From the NCBI RefSeq assembly GCF_000283155.1, contig NW_004454262.1:3094785-3158784 (forward strand): a DNA stretch of 64,000 nucleotides, given 5' to 3'. The notes under the pieces are model-generated. The model saw only the letters and a program-made list of their open reading frames with translations. It did no database searches and was not told where the DNA came from. Numbering within the stretch: the first letter of the stretch is position 1; each line of letters starts with the position of its first letter. Positions 1-10,699 of the stretch are shown piece by piece. A program made the translations under genes and the position numbers. Origin of the DNA: Ceratotherium simum simum (taxonomy: Eukaryota; Chordata; Mammalia; Perissodactyla; Rhinocerotidae).

Positions 1-443
1 ATATTTTTGAAATGGCTATTTTAAAATACAATCTATAGCTCCTTTCGCTCTACTTCTGACTCATTGTGCTTAAATTTTCTCTTTTCTGAGCGCAAAAACG
101 TAAAGCTAGAAGTCCCCCCCCAAAAAATTATGGAAGCAATAAATTAACATAATAATGGTATTTTAAAGTTGTAGGAGACTTTTGAAGTGGTCTAGATCAG
201 AGAATTTCTCAAAAAATTGTTTTATCATGACCCCTGAAGGGCAAAAGATCTTGTAGCCCACCTGTTTCCACTTTCTAATGAAAAAAACTAAGTGATGGTG
301 AATGGATCAATAAAACTGAAATAGAACCAGAATTGTAGTCATCCTCAAATCAGCAATAAGTAAAAGGAATAATTTATAGAACATAAATCACTCACCTGTA
401 AGAGCTGAAGAAAGGACTCGCTTTGGGAAAAATTCTCAGCTCA
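1..443. other. unassigned AT-rich intergenic sequence
   Basis: I see no gene, RNA or recognisable repeat here. Confidence 0.5.
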
Positions 444-970
444 TGTATTTCAGGGTTCTCCAGAGAAACAGAACCAACAGGATATTTAAATATATATATA
501 TAATATATGTAATATATATATTTATCCATTTATTTATTTAAGAAATTGGCTTCTGCGATATGGAGGCTGAGAAGTCCCAAGATCCACAGTCAGCAAGCTG
601 GGGACCCAGGAGAGCCAATGATGTAGTTCCAGTCCGAAAGCCAGCAGGCTGGAGACTCAAAGAAGAGCCAATGTTTCAGTTTGATTCTGAAGGCAGAAAA
701 AAAGCTGATGTCCCAGTTTGAAGGCAATCAGGCAGGAGGAGTTCCCTCCTACTTGCAGGAGGGTCAGCCTTTTTGTTCTATTCAGGTCTTCAACTGATTA
801 GATGAAGGCCACCCACATTAGAGAGGGCAATCTGCTTTACTCGGTTTACTGATGGAAAGGCTAATCTCATCTAAAAGCATTCCATTACAGACACACTCAA
901 GATAATGTTTGACCAAAAATCTGGGCACCATGTGGTCCAGTCAAGTTAATACATAATATTAACCATCACA
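444..970 (-). mobile_element. solo LTR, ERVL-MaLR-like
   Basis: It starts TGTATTTCAGGGTTCTCC, has AGAGAAACAGAACCAACAGG, and ends GTTAATACATAATATTAACCATCACA. This is the reverse complement of the same LTR family seen at 54701-55218. A TA-rich microsatellite (about 488-524) lies near its 3' end. No clean target duplication was seen. Confidence 0.75.
488..524. repeat. TA-rich microsatellite inside an LTR
   Basis: Runs of TATATA and TAATATATGTAATATA sit at the AT-rich 3' part of the LTR. Confidence 0.8.
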
Positions 971-1485
971 ACCCACGAGGTAGGGTGACAGCTCACAGTA
1001 GTTTGTGGACCATGTTTACCAAGTCACTTTGACCTGGTCTGGTTTCCCACCAAAGCAGGAATCTCTCAGAAAAATTGCTGCTGGATGGTCACATTATAGT
1101 GACCTGAAGGGTATCTCACTGTAATTCCAGCCATTTGTCCTATTTCTAACCTGTGAAACTACTTAGAATAAGTCTATACTCTATTCTACGTACTAGCTTT
1201 TCAAATAGACTCCTGTTATATTCTCCCAAGTTTTTTTTCCTAAGTTAAATATCCCCAGCTTATTTTTCTAATCCTTATAGTATATAATTTCTTTGATGCA
1301 CTTTAGTTTTGTCAGTTTTCATAAAATGTAATGCCTTAAACTGAACACATTATTCTAAACGTGTGCTACCTCCTTTATACTGAAAAAAAAAACCCAACTC
1401 TGAGTCTCCATTTACATTCTTCCCATAAAACAAAAGGAACTTTTTGTTGAGAGAACCACTGAAGCCATTATTTATGACTATAATA
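971..1485. other. unassigned intergenic sequence
   Basis: Nothing recognisable beyond short poly-A and poly-T tracts. Confidence 0.4.
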
Positions 1486-1695
1486 CAGTCATGCATTGCT
1501 TAATGACAGGGATATGTTCTGAGAAATGCATCATTAGGTGACTTCATCATTGTGTGAATATCATAGAGTGTATTTGCACAAACCTAGATGGTACAGCCTA
1601 CTACACACCTAGGCTATATGGTACTAATCTTATGGGACCACTGTCATATATGCAGTTTGTCCTTGACTGAAAAGTTGTTATGTGGTGCATGACTG
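1486..1695. mobile_element. Tigger/pogo-like MITE with TA target duplication
   Basis: Terminal inverted repeats CAGTCATGCATTGCTTAATG and (TG)GTGCATGACTG are flanked by TA on both sides (1484-1485 and 1696-1697), as for Tc1/mariner-type elements. At about 210 bp it is an internally deleted copy of the family that also forms 4662-5983. Confidence 0.85.
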
Positions 1696-1799
1696 TACCA
1701 ATAATCAAATTAGCCTTAATATAAGTTGTCTGAGTACTTTACATAAATGATCCCCCAAACTATATATATATACACATCACACATCCCTCAATGTATCAT

Positions 1800-2290
1800 T
1801 TTCCTTGAGATTCAAATGTCTGTGGAGGTCACACTGTATACCTAGCAATCCTGATTTTCTCAGGTATCACCTATCCCCTTGTGACTCAGGTGAAGGTTAC
1901 TCATCCCCAGCCTCCGAGTCAATCCTGATTGGCCTAAACCAATTAGAGTGTTTCCAAATGGGAGCAATCCCCCTTACCAGGAGATTGGTTTAACAGCAGG
2001 CATGTGATACAGCTCTTGCCAATTAGACATGTAGTAAAGTCTGCTGGAATTGCTTCTTGGAAAAATGTCCTCGTTCATAAAAAGGAGATTCCAAGAAATG
2101 ACCTCTTTCCCCTCTCTGGATGTTATATATGGATGTGTTGCCAGGAAACACTATAGCCATTTTGCTATGAGCTGGAAATGTCAGAGTGAAGATATTGAAA
2201 GAACCTGAGTCCTTGATGTCAACCAACCTGTCCTCCATATTTTTTGCCCTTCCTCTATACTTCCTATTGTTACCAGCCACAAACACAGGT
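1800..2290 (+). repeat. ancient LTR-like or DNA-derived repeat, 5' portion
   Basis: Blocks such as GATTGGCCTAAACCAATTAG, TTGGAAAAATGTCCTCGTTC and AGTCCTTGATG resemble an old mammalian interspersed repeat whose end continues at 2990-3090. The two pieces appear split by the LTR-like block between them. I could not name the family. Confidence 0.5.
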
Positions 2291-2299
2291 TCTTTACCT

Positions 2300-2900
2300 G
2301 CCACACAAGAGAAAGACCAAAATAAAAACTGGAACACCAAGCTTATGGTAAGGAAAGGGTTTTATTGAAGGCAGCCAGAGGAGGAGACGGGAGCTAGAAC
2401 TCAAATCCACCTCCTAGAAGGGAAAAACGCTGGGGTTTGTATCTGGCATTTTAGGTAGGGGAGGGAGAGCACGTGGCCTTGCTGGTTGGCACCTTCCCAC
2501 CAGCTTGTGTTTGGCCTTGAAGATGGAATTTCTTTTCCCTTGACTGTCTGGACTTTTCTGGTTAGTTTTCATCTTCAGCCTTTGTTTGGCCTTGTGAGGC
2601 TGCTTGCAGGGAAGGGGATGGCGAGAGAAGGGAATCCACAGGTGGGTGTCCTTGGTTGTCTGCCTCCATGATGGATGGTGGATTCTGGTACCAGGAAGCC
2701 AAGGAGTTGGGGTCTGGGAAGTTTCAGCTTCTTGATATTCTCTGGATATCAGTTTCCCTGTAACAAACCTCAAGAACCCGTAATTAGCCAAAACTTCTGT
2801 GTGAGCCCAGCATGAGGCCACCTGGGCTTTTAACAATTTGTAACTTCTATTTGCATTGTGTGAGGGGGGATACAAAGGTTAAAGAAACCAATATTTACAT
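2300..2900 (-). mobile_element. probable ERV LTR
   Basis: On the minus strand there is an AATAAAACCC polyadenylation-type site near 2361-2368, preceded by a C-rich region with GCTCTCCCTCCCCTACC. An incidental open frame of 153 codons (2875-2414) has no protein-family resemblance. It interrupts the repeat at 1800-2290 and 2990-3090, which supports an insertion. The class is uncertain, possibly ERV1. Confidence 0.45.
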
Positions 2901-2989
2901 ATAAATGTAAATAGAGAAGCAGGGAAAGGGGATGAGTGCTTTTGGTTTTAACTCCATATATACTGGGTTTAACATAGGGGAACTGTTAT

Positions 2990-3090
2990 CAGGTATCACT
3001 ATTATGTGAGATAATGAACTCCTTTATTGTTTAAGTCAAATTGAACTAAGGTTTTCTGTTACTTGCAGCCAAAATCATTTAATTGATAAA
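2990..3090 (+). repeat. ancient repeat, 3' portion
   Basis: TTTATTGTTTAAGTCAAATT and TTTCTGTTACTTGCAGCC are the typical end of an old LTR-like repeat. It appears continuous with 1800-2290. Confidence 0.5.
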
Positions 3091-4140
3091 TTCTGCCCTT
3101 GAACATTTCAAAAACTGAGTTAACCCTCATCTCACAGTTGGTGGGAAATCCAATATCCTTCCAATATTTCTTTGAATTTCCTCAGGCTGATATTCTCTAA
3201 GTCCAACTTTTTGATTCTATTGAACTCTTGATCTCTCATCTCATCTCCTTTGGCAAAGTATTTCCTTATGCACTGTGCTGATCTAGCCATAGAACATGAC
3301 TTCTTTTCCTCAATATAAAAAAATCCATTCACATCTGACACACAAAGCTGTGTGTGTGTGTGTGTGTGTGTGCATGTGAATGCACCAAACTTTATTGAAG
3401 GTTTAGGGTAAGGGAATAGAGTTTACATTACTCCAGTAAAACATCTTAAAATGAATTATTAGACGTTCTTGTTTTTAAACATCCTCAGCAATTCTATCTA
3501 TTGGAATTCTTCCATAGTCAGTAGTCTCTGATTTCATTCTTCAGGCTAATCTTTTCAGGAAGAAGCACCTCATCACAATTCTCAGACCATGTTTTCAAAT
3601 CAATTTAGTTTTCCACCTACTTAGGGACTCTGGTTTACTTTTGCATATCAAAACTCATTACATGCTCTGCTAAATTAAGAACCATCTACTTTGGGTTTTA
3701 CTTTTTTGGGGCATAGAAAAATTGGCAGATACTTTGAAATTACAGTCTCTCCTTTCTTCTACCAGCCTCTGCAAAAGAAATGAAGCAAAAAGAGAGTAAT
3801 TTTCCCACTGATATAAATTCTGCCACTTCATCTTAGAAGAAAGAAGCAGATATAGTCACTCTGAGTTTTAAATAACGTTTTTTTCCAGTGATATACAAGA
3901 ATGCTAATATAATGAGTAATTGTGCAGAATATTTGCAAAGTGATTCATCTCAGAAACTTTGAATCTTTTTGGGTTGCTAAAGAGCTCTACAACATGGAAA
4001 TTCCTCATTTCATTACCAGTTTCCATTCATGTAAAACTTTGAATAAAATCAAATTCTACTTTTAAAAATTCTTGGAAATGTATTGTCTAACTAGCTCTGC
4101 AAATCTCTTAAGTATCAAGGAAGCCAAACTATGTCACTAT
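3091..4140. other. unassigned intergenic sequence
   Basis: It contains a (TG)n microsatellite and nothing else I can name. Confidence 0.4.
3350..3373. repeat. (TG)n microsatellite
   Basis: About 11-12 uninterrupted TG units follow ACAAAGCTG. Confidence 0.95.
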
Positions 4141-4380
4141 TTTTTTTTTTTTTTTTTTTTTTNNNNNNNNNNNNNNNNNNNNNNNNNNNNNNNNNNNNNN
4201 NNNNNNNNNNNNNNNNNNNNNNNNNNNNNNNNNNNNNNNNNNNNNNNNNNNNNNNNNNNNNNNNNNNNNNNNNNNNNNNNNNNNNNNNNNNNNNNNNNNN
4301 NNNNNNNNNNNNNNNNNNNNNNNNNNNNNNNNGCCGCAGTGGAGCGCGCGCACTTAACCGCTTGCGCCACCGGGCCGACC
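4141..4380 (-). mobile_element. ERE SINE containing a 170-N assembly gap
   Basis: A 22-nt poly-T (the tail on this strand) is followed by N, then GCGCGCACTTAACCGC and CACCGGGCCG, the reversed ERE head. Target duplications CTATGTCACTATTTTT flank it (left at about 4129, right at about 4382). N occupies 4163-4332. Confidence 0.9.
4163..4332. other. assembly gap (170 N)
   Basis: It lies wholly inside the body of an ERE SINE, right after the poly-T tract. Its size matches the missing ERE body. Confidence 0.95.
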
Positions 4381-4661
4381 CCTATGTCACTATTTTTGCT
4401 TCAGTGGTCTATTGGCTGGATTGAGCTGGAATGTGGTATCTTTCCGGCATTAGCAGATTGGTGAATTTTCAGGGAGAGACTGTATAGGCTTAGTCAGTGC
4501 TAAATTTAATCGTGCATATCTAACTAGATATTCTCTTAGGTCTCTGATGTCCTTTCTGATTGGCTGTCTCTTTGAGACCCCATAGGCTGCTTCTAAAAAA
4601 GATGGAGGCAGCAAACACAATCCCAGGACAATTTCTACTCCACAAAAATTCCTGTTAATTA
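4381..4661. other. unassigned intergenic sequence
   Basis: No repeat or gene recognised. Confidence 0.4.
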
Positions 4662-4784
4662 CAGTCATGTGCCACATGACGTTTCAGTCAACAATGGACC
4701 ACATATACAACGATGGTCCCATAAGATTAGTACCATATAGCCTAGGTGTGAGGTAGGCTATACCATCTAGGATTGTGTAAGTAC

Positions 4785-5635
4785 TTTAGGGGAGGAAGAA
4801 GTTTTCCTCCACCCTTCTAGGTTCTTCTGGATGTTATAAGAATTAAATAGGCATGAGACAGATTAACAGGAGAAAAACAAACAAAAGTTTAATAACATGT
4901 TTACATGAGAGAAACCCAGGAAAACTGAGTAACTTGCCAAAATGGTCTAAGCTCTTACCTTAAATACCATCCTCAGCTAAAGACAAAAGAAGATATTGGA
5001 GGTGGGGAGAGTCAGGGAACTCAAAGGGAAGGAAGGCAATTCACAGGTAGGCGAAAGGAGCAAATGTTTGGAAAACAAGTTTGGCCACACAGAAACATAA
5101 GAACACAGAGGAAAGACCAACAAACAGGCTTTTCTACGTTCCTCCCTGTCTACCACCTAGTTCATGTTATGCTAAGGTGTTAGCTCACTTCCTGAGACAG
5201 GATTTTTTTTTAATCTGAATTCTTTTAGGCAGTTAAGGGGGAGGTAACAAGAAAAACTTTCTGAGTCTTTTGTTTCTTAAAAATAATCAGCCTAGGGCCG
5301 GCCCCGTGGCTTAGCGGTTAAGTGCGTGGCTTCGCTGCCGGCAGCCCGGGTTCGGATCCCGGGTGCGCACCGAGGCACCACTCCTCCAGCCATGCTGAGG
5401 CCGCGTCCCACATACAGCAACTAGAAGGATGTGCAGCTATGACAGACAACTATGTACTGGGGCTTTGGGGGAAAAAAAAAAAAAAAAAATCTTTAAAAAA
5501 AAAAAAAAAAAAAAAATAATCAGCCTAGGGGCTGACCCAGCCCCTGATTATTTTTATTAAAAAATAAAAAATCAGCCTAAAATAATCCTCATGTTAAAGA
5601 GACACAATTTGGGGTGGCAAATTTCATTCCCTTTC
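4785..5635. mobile_element. probable solo LTR inserted in the Tigger-like element
   Basis: It is flanked by AGTAC direct repeats (4780-4784 and 5636-5640), and removing it rejoins the Tigger-like sequence GTGTAAGTAC/ACTCTATGAT. It contains CATGAGACAGATTAACAGG and a CTGAGTAACTTGCCAAAATGG-like block. The canonical TG start has decayed to TT. The ERV family was not assigned. Confidence 0.65.
5295..5512 (+). mobile_element. ERE1 SINE
   Basis: Head GGGCCGGCCCCGTGGC, tRNA-like A box and a B-box-like GGGTTCGGATCC, then CAACTAGAAGGATGTGCAGC, CTGGGGCTTTGGGG and an A-rich tail. Target duplication AAAATAATCAGCCTAG precedes and follows (about 5280 and 5512-5528). Confidence 0.95.
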
Positions 5636-5681
5636 AGTACACTCTATGATGTTCCCACAACCGACAAAATCACCTAACTAC

Positions 5682-5928
5682 ATTTTTTTTTTTTTTTGTG
5701 AGGAAGATTAGCCCTGAGCTAACATCTGTTGCCAATCCTCCTCTTTTTGCTGAGGAAGATTGGCCCTGGGCTAACATTTGTGTCCATCTTCCTCTACTGT
5801 ATATGGGACGTGGCCACAGCATGGCTTATCAGTGTTGTGTAGGTCCATGCCTGGGATCTGAACCTGCGAACCCTGGGCCGCCCAAGTGGAGCACGCAAAC
5901 TTAACCACTTCACCACCGAGCTGGCCCC
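5682..5928 (-). mobile_element. ERE2-type SINE
   Basis: Poly-T, then GTGAGGAAGATTAGCCCTGA, the tandem AGCTAACATCTG module, and the reversed head ACCGAGCTGGCCCC. Flanks CTAACTACA and CTAACAACA are the target duplication. Confidence 0.93.
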
Positions 5929-5983
5929 TAACAACACTTTTCAGAATGTAACACTTGTCTCCATCATTAAGTACATATGACTG

Positions 5984-6743
5984 TACTCCTCTGTGGCTCA
6001 GTTTTCAAAAGTAATTTACTGTCTTAATCCATTCATTTTTTCATTGAATATTCATTGAGTGTCTTCTACGTGCAGCTACTTACTGGGTACTCTTCATTAT
6101 TACTCTCCTTGAAGTTAGAATATTTATGAAAATACTTCAAACTCTTCTCATTTCATATAAATGTCAACTGTATATAATGCTCCACCTAAGTGCCTGCTTA
6201 ATTTAAATGGGATTCAATGCAACAAACACAAGTTAAGTCAAGGAAGTTGGACTGTTCTTTATAGTTTACTGTTACACTTATTGTCAGTTATCCTTGAGAA
6301 TTCAAAAGTACTACTGCCATAAGCAGATTTGTTTACTAGTATTACTTGGCCCTGTAAACCTTTTACAATGTTTTTGTAAAAGTATTAAAGGTGATTACAG
6401 AACTTCGACTTCAGTAAAATTAAACAATGAGAATTATTCTGTAGCTGATTTCAGCCTGTTTACTGTATCTACCAACTTAATCAGATGTAATGCAGAAATT
6501 AAGTATGCTCCCGGCATAAAACTTAGTAATATGATGCTGATTCCAAATAACTTATTTAGATAACTTTTTAGAATTGTGCCTACTCAAAATCCATTTCATT
6601 TTGCACTTGATTATGTTTAGTTTGAATAATGCTTGCTTACGCAAAATAATACTAACCAAACCTTCTCTTTCAGAATGGATTCAAACCACCAAAAACTATA
6701 CCTACATATTGGCATTTTAAAGATGATGATGCAACTAAGTTAC
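5984..6743. other. mostly unassigned; possible L2 fragment
   Basis: About 6020-6080 has an L2 3'-end-like TCATTGAGTGTCTTCTACGTG. The rest is AT-rich with no recognised feature. Confidence 0.4.
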
Positions 6744-7203
6744 TGAATTAGTTTCCTGAGGCTGCCATAATAGTACCACAAACTGGATGGCTTAAACAAC
6801 AGAAATTTGATGTTTCACAGTTCTGGAGGCTAGAAGTCCAAGATCAAGGTATTGGTAGGGTTGGTTCCTTCTGAGGGCTGTGAGAAAGAAACTGTCCCAT
6901 GCTTCTCCCCTAGCTTCTGGTGGTTTGCTGGCAATCTTTGGCATTCCTTGGCTTGTAGATGCATCTCCCCAATGTCTGCCTTCATCTTCACATGGTGTTC
7001 TCCCTGGTGTATGTCTGTCCTCAAATTTCTCCTTTTAATGAGGACACCAGTAATACTAGATTAGGGGCCTACCCTGCTGCAGTATGACCTCGTCTGAATT
7101 ATGTCTGCACCCACCCTATTTCCAAATAAACTCACATTCTGAAGTACTGGGAGTTAGGACTTCAACATATGAATTTGGGTGGGACATAATTCAACCTGTA
7201 ACA
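6744..7203 (-). mobile_element. MLT1 (ERVL-MaLR) solo LTR
   Basis: In reverse it shows GAATTAGTTTCCTGAGGCTG, ACAGTTCTGGAGGCTAGAAG, GGTTGGTTCCTTCTGAGG and CTCACATTCTGAAGTACTGG, and ends in CAACCTGTAACA. These are the hallmark blocks of MLT1. Confidence 0.9.
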
Positions 7204-7238
7204 CTTGTAATTAAAATTATGTTTTGTAATAATTATTC

Positions 7239-7345
7239 TTCCATTCCTTCAACAAATATTTACGGTCTATGTGCCAAACACTATGCTAGGTACTGGGAAT
7301 ACAGTAGTAAATAAGATACAGTTTTTACTCTCAAGACACTTCAGT
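7239..7345 (-). repeat. L2 LINE 3' end
   Basis: CAACAAATATTTACGGTC, TGTGCCAAACACTATGCTAG and GGGAATACAGTAGTAAATAA are the reverse complement of the L2 3' end. Confidence 0.8.
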
Positions 7346-7445
7346 TCATGGATTCATGCCTCTTCATCTATAGGCTTTTCACTTTCAAGGAAATGAAATA
7401 AAAAGGGACCAAAAATGATTACAGACCATATGGCAGAATAGTTAA

Positions 7446-7640
7446 AAACAATAATAATGGCCAACGTTTGCTGAACACTATGCAACGTCATCATGTAAAT
7501 TATCTCATTTAATCCTTAAAATAATACTACAAGGTAGAAACTATTAGCATCTCTATTTGCAGACGAGGAAACTGAAGCTCTGAGAAGCCTAGGAAATGGT
7601 AAGCCTCAGATGGTCTGGCACCGGAGCTGGATAACGTTGC
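7446..7640 (-). repeat. MIR SINE
   Basis: AATAATGGCCAACGTTTGCTG, TTATCTCATTTAATCC and GACGAGGAAACTGAAGCTC are MIR in reverse orientation. Confidence 0.85.
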
Positions 7641-8785
7641 TATATAATCCTTACATTATACATCCTCTAATGGTGGGAAGAATTGAAACAATGTCTTTCC
7701 TCTATTTTTGAACAGTGATGTAAATACCAATGGTCAATCCTAGGGTAGAGTTATAATTTTTTCTCTTTCTCTTTGTTGCCTTCTTGTTCACTTGCCAACA
7801 TTCACAAATCCACTTGGTTCTTCCATCAGCATTTCTTCCTATTGTATCTCACTTCTCCTTTCCTCTCCCCCTTTCCTTAGAAGGCTTCCCTTTCTACACA
7901 GAAACTGAATTTCCACCACAGAATATGCTAATTCCGGGTTCTCTACTGGGAAATTTAGTGAGAAGGTGGTTGGTCTACTATTCTAGGACAAAGAACAGAA
8001 AGCATCTCATCTTTTAGAGATAAACATTTTAGAAAGTGGAGGGGTAGGGTTAAGTTCTATCCAGAATGGAAAATAACCTGTTTTCAGGCCGTATCTATTG
8101 ACCCCACCCCTACCCCTGCATCCGTGTTGCTGCTGACACTGGTTTCTCATTGACATGGTGACAGTAGATAAGAGTTTGCTGGCTGATCAGAAGTATATAT
8201 TTTTTTTCCAGGATTTAAGGCAAAAACATAACTCAGCAATGGCACCCTTGTGAGGAAAAGTGATATGTGATAAAGTGAGGCCAGCTGGTTCTTAGAGCTG
8301 ATAAGTCTCTAAAATTAACCTCATAATAAATTAAACAGGTTCCCAGCCATACATTCCACAGTCTCTTTTCTAATAAGCGACAAGATTCTGAGTGTGAAAC
8401 TATTATGTTTGATCATGTAGTTAGTTAGTAATTACAGAAAGGGTATCTAGATCAAATTTTTTTTTTATATTCCTAAAGACTTTCATAGGATTCTTTCTAC
8501 TGTGAAGAAGGTACAGTTCAAAAATGACTCCATTTTAGGGATAAGCCTTGCATTTCCAATCTGTTAAATGATGGCAAGCACCACAGTTACCATGACTTAT
8601 TTCAGAAATGTCTTTTAAAAGTCTAGGTACAAATTGTCATTGGAAGCACAAATCGAAAGAAGGTCAATTCCAGGAATGTAGAATCATGTTTGTTTCTAAA
8701 ATCTTTCCCTTGAAATTTTTATAGACATGACGTGTTTACTTAACATAAAGTTAATGTTCCTTCATTAGCTGTGTGTTGGGCACAG
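7641..8785. other. unassigned intergenic sequence
   Basis: No gene or clear repeat. The short open frames have no family features. Confidence 0.4.
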
Positions 8786-8960
8786 TCACTCATTTATTCA
8801 ACAAACACATACTGAGTATCTATTTGATTCCAAGTACTGACTTAAGGGCCAAGGATTCAAGGCAAAGTGAGAGAGCATATCCTTAAGAGCAGACTGTCTA
8901 ATGAGGGAGACAGTAAGTAGATGGGCCACTTCAATACAATGTGGTAATTAATAGGATACA
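8786..8960 (-). repeat. L2 LINE 3' end
   Basis: TCATTTATTCAACAAACACATACTGAG and AATGAGGGAGACAGTAAG-like blocks. Confidence 0.75.
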
Positions 8961-9639
8961 AGTATGCACAGCCTCAACATAAGCCAAGTTATGAGGTCAG
9001 GAAAGTTGTCCAGGAGTTGGAAACATTTAAGCTATCTCATGAGTAATATCTACTGTTAGAAGTGACTTACAGATTCCCAGATCTGGTAAGATTTTGTCAG
9101 TTCTCAAATATTCCAAGTAATAAGTGCCTCTCTTTTGCAAACTCTAAAAGAAATATTATTTTGATGATGGAGAATTTAGCCATGTGTGACTGCCTTTGTC
9201 TCTTCTAGCTCAATTATTAAGTCCAGAGATCAAGAAAAAGATGCACTCAATGGAGAAAATTAACAATTGGGCAGGAACTTAGCTGCTTGAGTTAGGGAAA
9301 GAAATATGTTGTATACAGACTTGACCAGAAAAACACAGGTATGATTCTTTATTATCTCAGGAGGGCTTGATGCAAGACAGTTTCCAAACAAGCTCCTTGA
9401 GTACTGAGTCTCTATACTTTCCGTCTTTAAACCCAATCATTCCAGGCTTGAAAGCCACCCATGTATTTGTTTATTGCCACCACAGACAGCTCTTAATAGG
9501 TATCAAGACGTCTCACCAATAATTGTACTTGGGAGTAGGAGGTGAGAGCACCATTTCCCTCTTTATCTGTAATATAGTAGTAGTTACTGAGAAAGTTGTT
9601 TAGGAACTATTCATTTATTCAGATATTATTCATTCTTAA
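8961..9639. other. unassigned intergenic sequence
   Basis: Nothing recognised. Confidence 0.4.
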
Positions 9640-9697
9640 AAAAATTTATAGTATGGTATATAAATTATATCTTAATAAAACTGTTAAAAAAAAAAAT
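9640..9697 (+). repeat. L1 3'-end fragment with poly-A
   Basis: GGTATATAAATTATATCTTAATAAAACTG followed by A11 is the standard end of old L1 subfamilies. Confidence 0.75.
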
Positions 9698-10215
9698 GTA
9701 CTCCAACGTCTTTTCCCCCCCGAGACCAGCATAGTCTGGCACAGAAAGTTTCTTGAATTGAGTTGACTATGTGGCCTGGTTGTGTCCCTCTGCAGTGCAC
9801 TCCGTCTCCTCTGGGACTTGTCTCAGGGTGATAATCTTTTCTCCTTTTATGATTATGCCATTGGATGTGAACTCAAATCCCCTTTATTCAGAAACTTCCT
9901 TTGAAACCCTCAGAAAAACTCTGTATAAATATCGTCATCAATAAAAAGAGAATAATTAAATGGAATGCTTGGAAATGTTGCAATGCACTTCCTCAATCTT
10001 AGAAGAAAATCTATAATGTCTATTATGACATTATGACCCTCTATAATGTTTCTACTCACTAATCCACAGACATAGAATTGGAATGGTAAGTCAAAACAAA
10101 TAACAGTCCTATTAGTAGAGAGGTTCTAGAGAAGAAGTAGCTTGGCAGCTTCTTTCAGCAGAGAAACGAGATAGGAGCACCAGAAGATGAGAGGGGAGGC
10201 ATTCCTCTTTCCAAA
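9698..10215. other. unassigned intergenic sequence
   Basis: Nothing recognised. Confidence 0.4.
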
Positions 10216-10699
10216 ATGTTTAGCTCGAAAAGGTAAAAAAATTCAAAGCATGTTTTGATGGGGAGCAATAGGGTTGGTATAAATAAATACAATAAAGATG
10301 TCTAGACATGGAGCAGATTTATCTTGGTTAAAGAAAAAATGAGGTTCCACTTCCATTAATGGTTGAGTATCTTGTACCAGATCTACCATTCCGTAGGTAA
10401 CACTTATAAATTCTGGATAAAATATAAAACAACAACTATATGAAGGCATTGAAAAGTGACTAAATCAGGCAGAAAATAGAGGGGCATTAACACTTGAAAG
10501 AAAGGGAGGACAGTAGGTGAGATTTCCGTTTTTTTATGACTCTACTGAGGGCAGGCTCCAGTCAGCCTTGCACAGGGTAGCTAAGGCTCAGAAACTTGTA
10601 ATCTTATAGGTTAAGTATTCAGAGTCAATGCTTGGAGCAACCACAGCTGAAACGTGAAGGAGCATATTTCAGAAAAGAGAGCCACAGAGGGGCCCCCAG

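Larger units (their letters stand above)
4662..5983. mobile_element. Tigger/pogo-like element carrying nested LTR and ERE insertions
   Basis: Termini CAGTCATGTGCCACATGACG and ACATATGACTG are flanked by TA (4660-4661 and 5984-5985). The body shares the blocks TAGTACCATATAGCCTAGG and CTATACCATCTAGG (in reverse) with the MITE at 1486. Interrupted by an LTR at 4785-5635, which itself holds an ERE, and by a second ERE at 5682-5928. Confidence 0.85.

Noticed and set aside
2414..2875. 153-codon open frame on the minus strand
   Set aside because: It lies inside a probable LTR with a C-rich region that is naturally poor in stops. No protein-family features.
4072..4464. Open frames running through N
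   Set aside because: They cross the 170-N assembly gap and translate SINE sequence.
5295..5512. tRNA-gene-like A and B boxes
   Set aside because: The boxes belong to ERE SINE heads, which descend from a tRNA. There is no complete cloverleaf, and many near-identical copies with A tails exist in the window.
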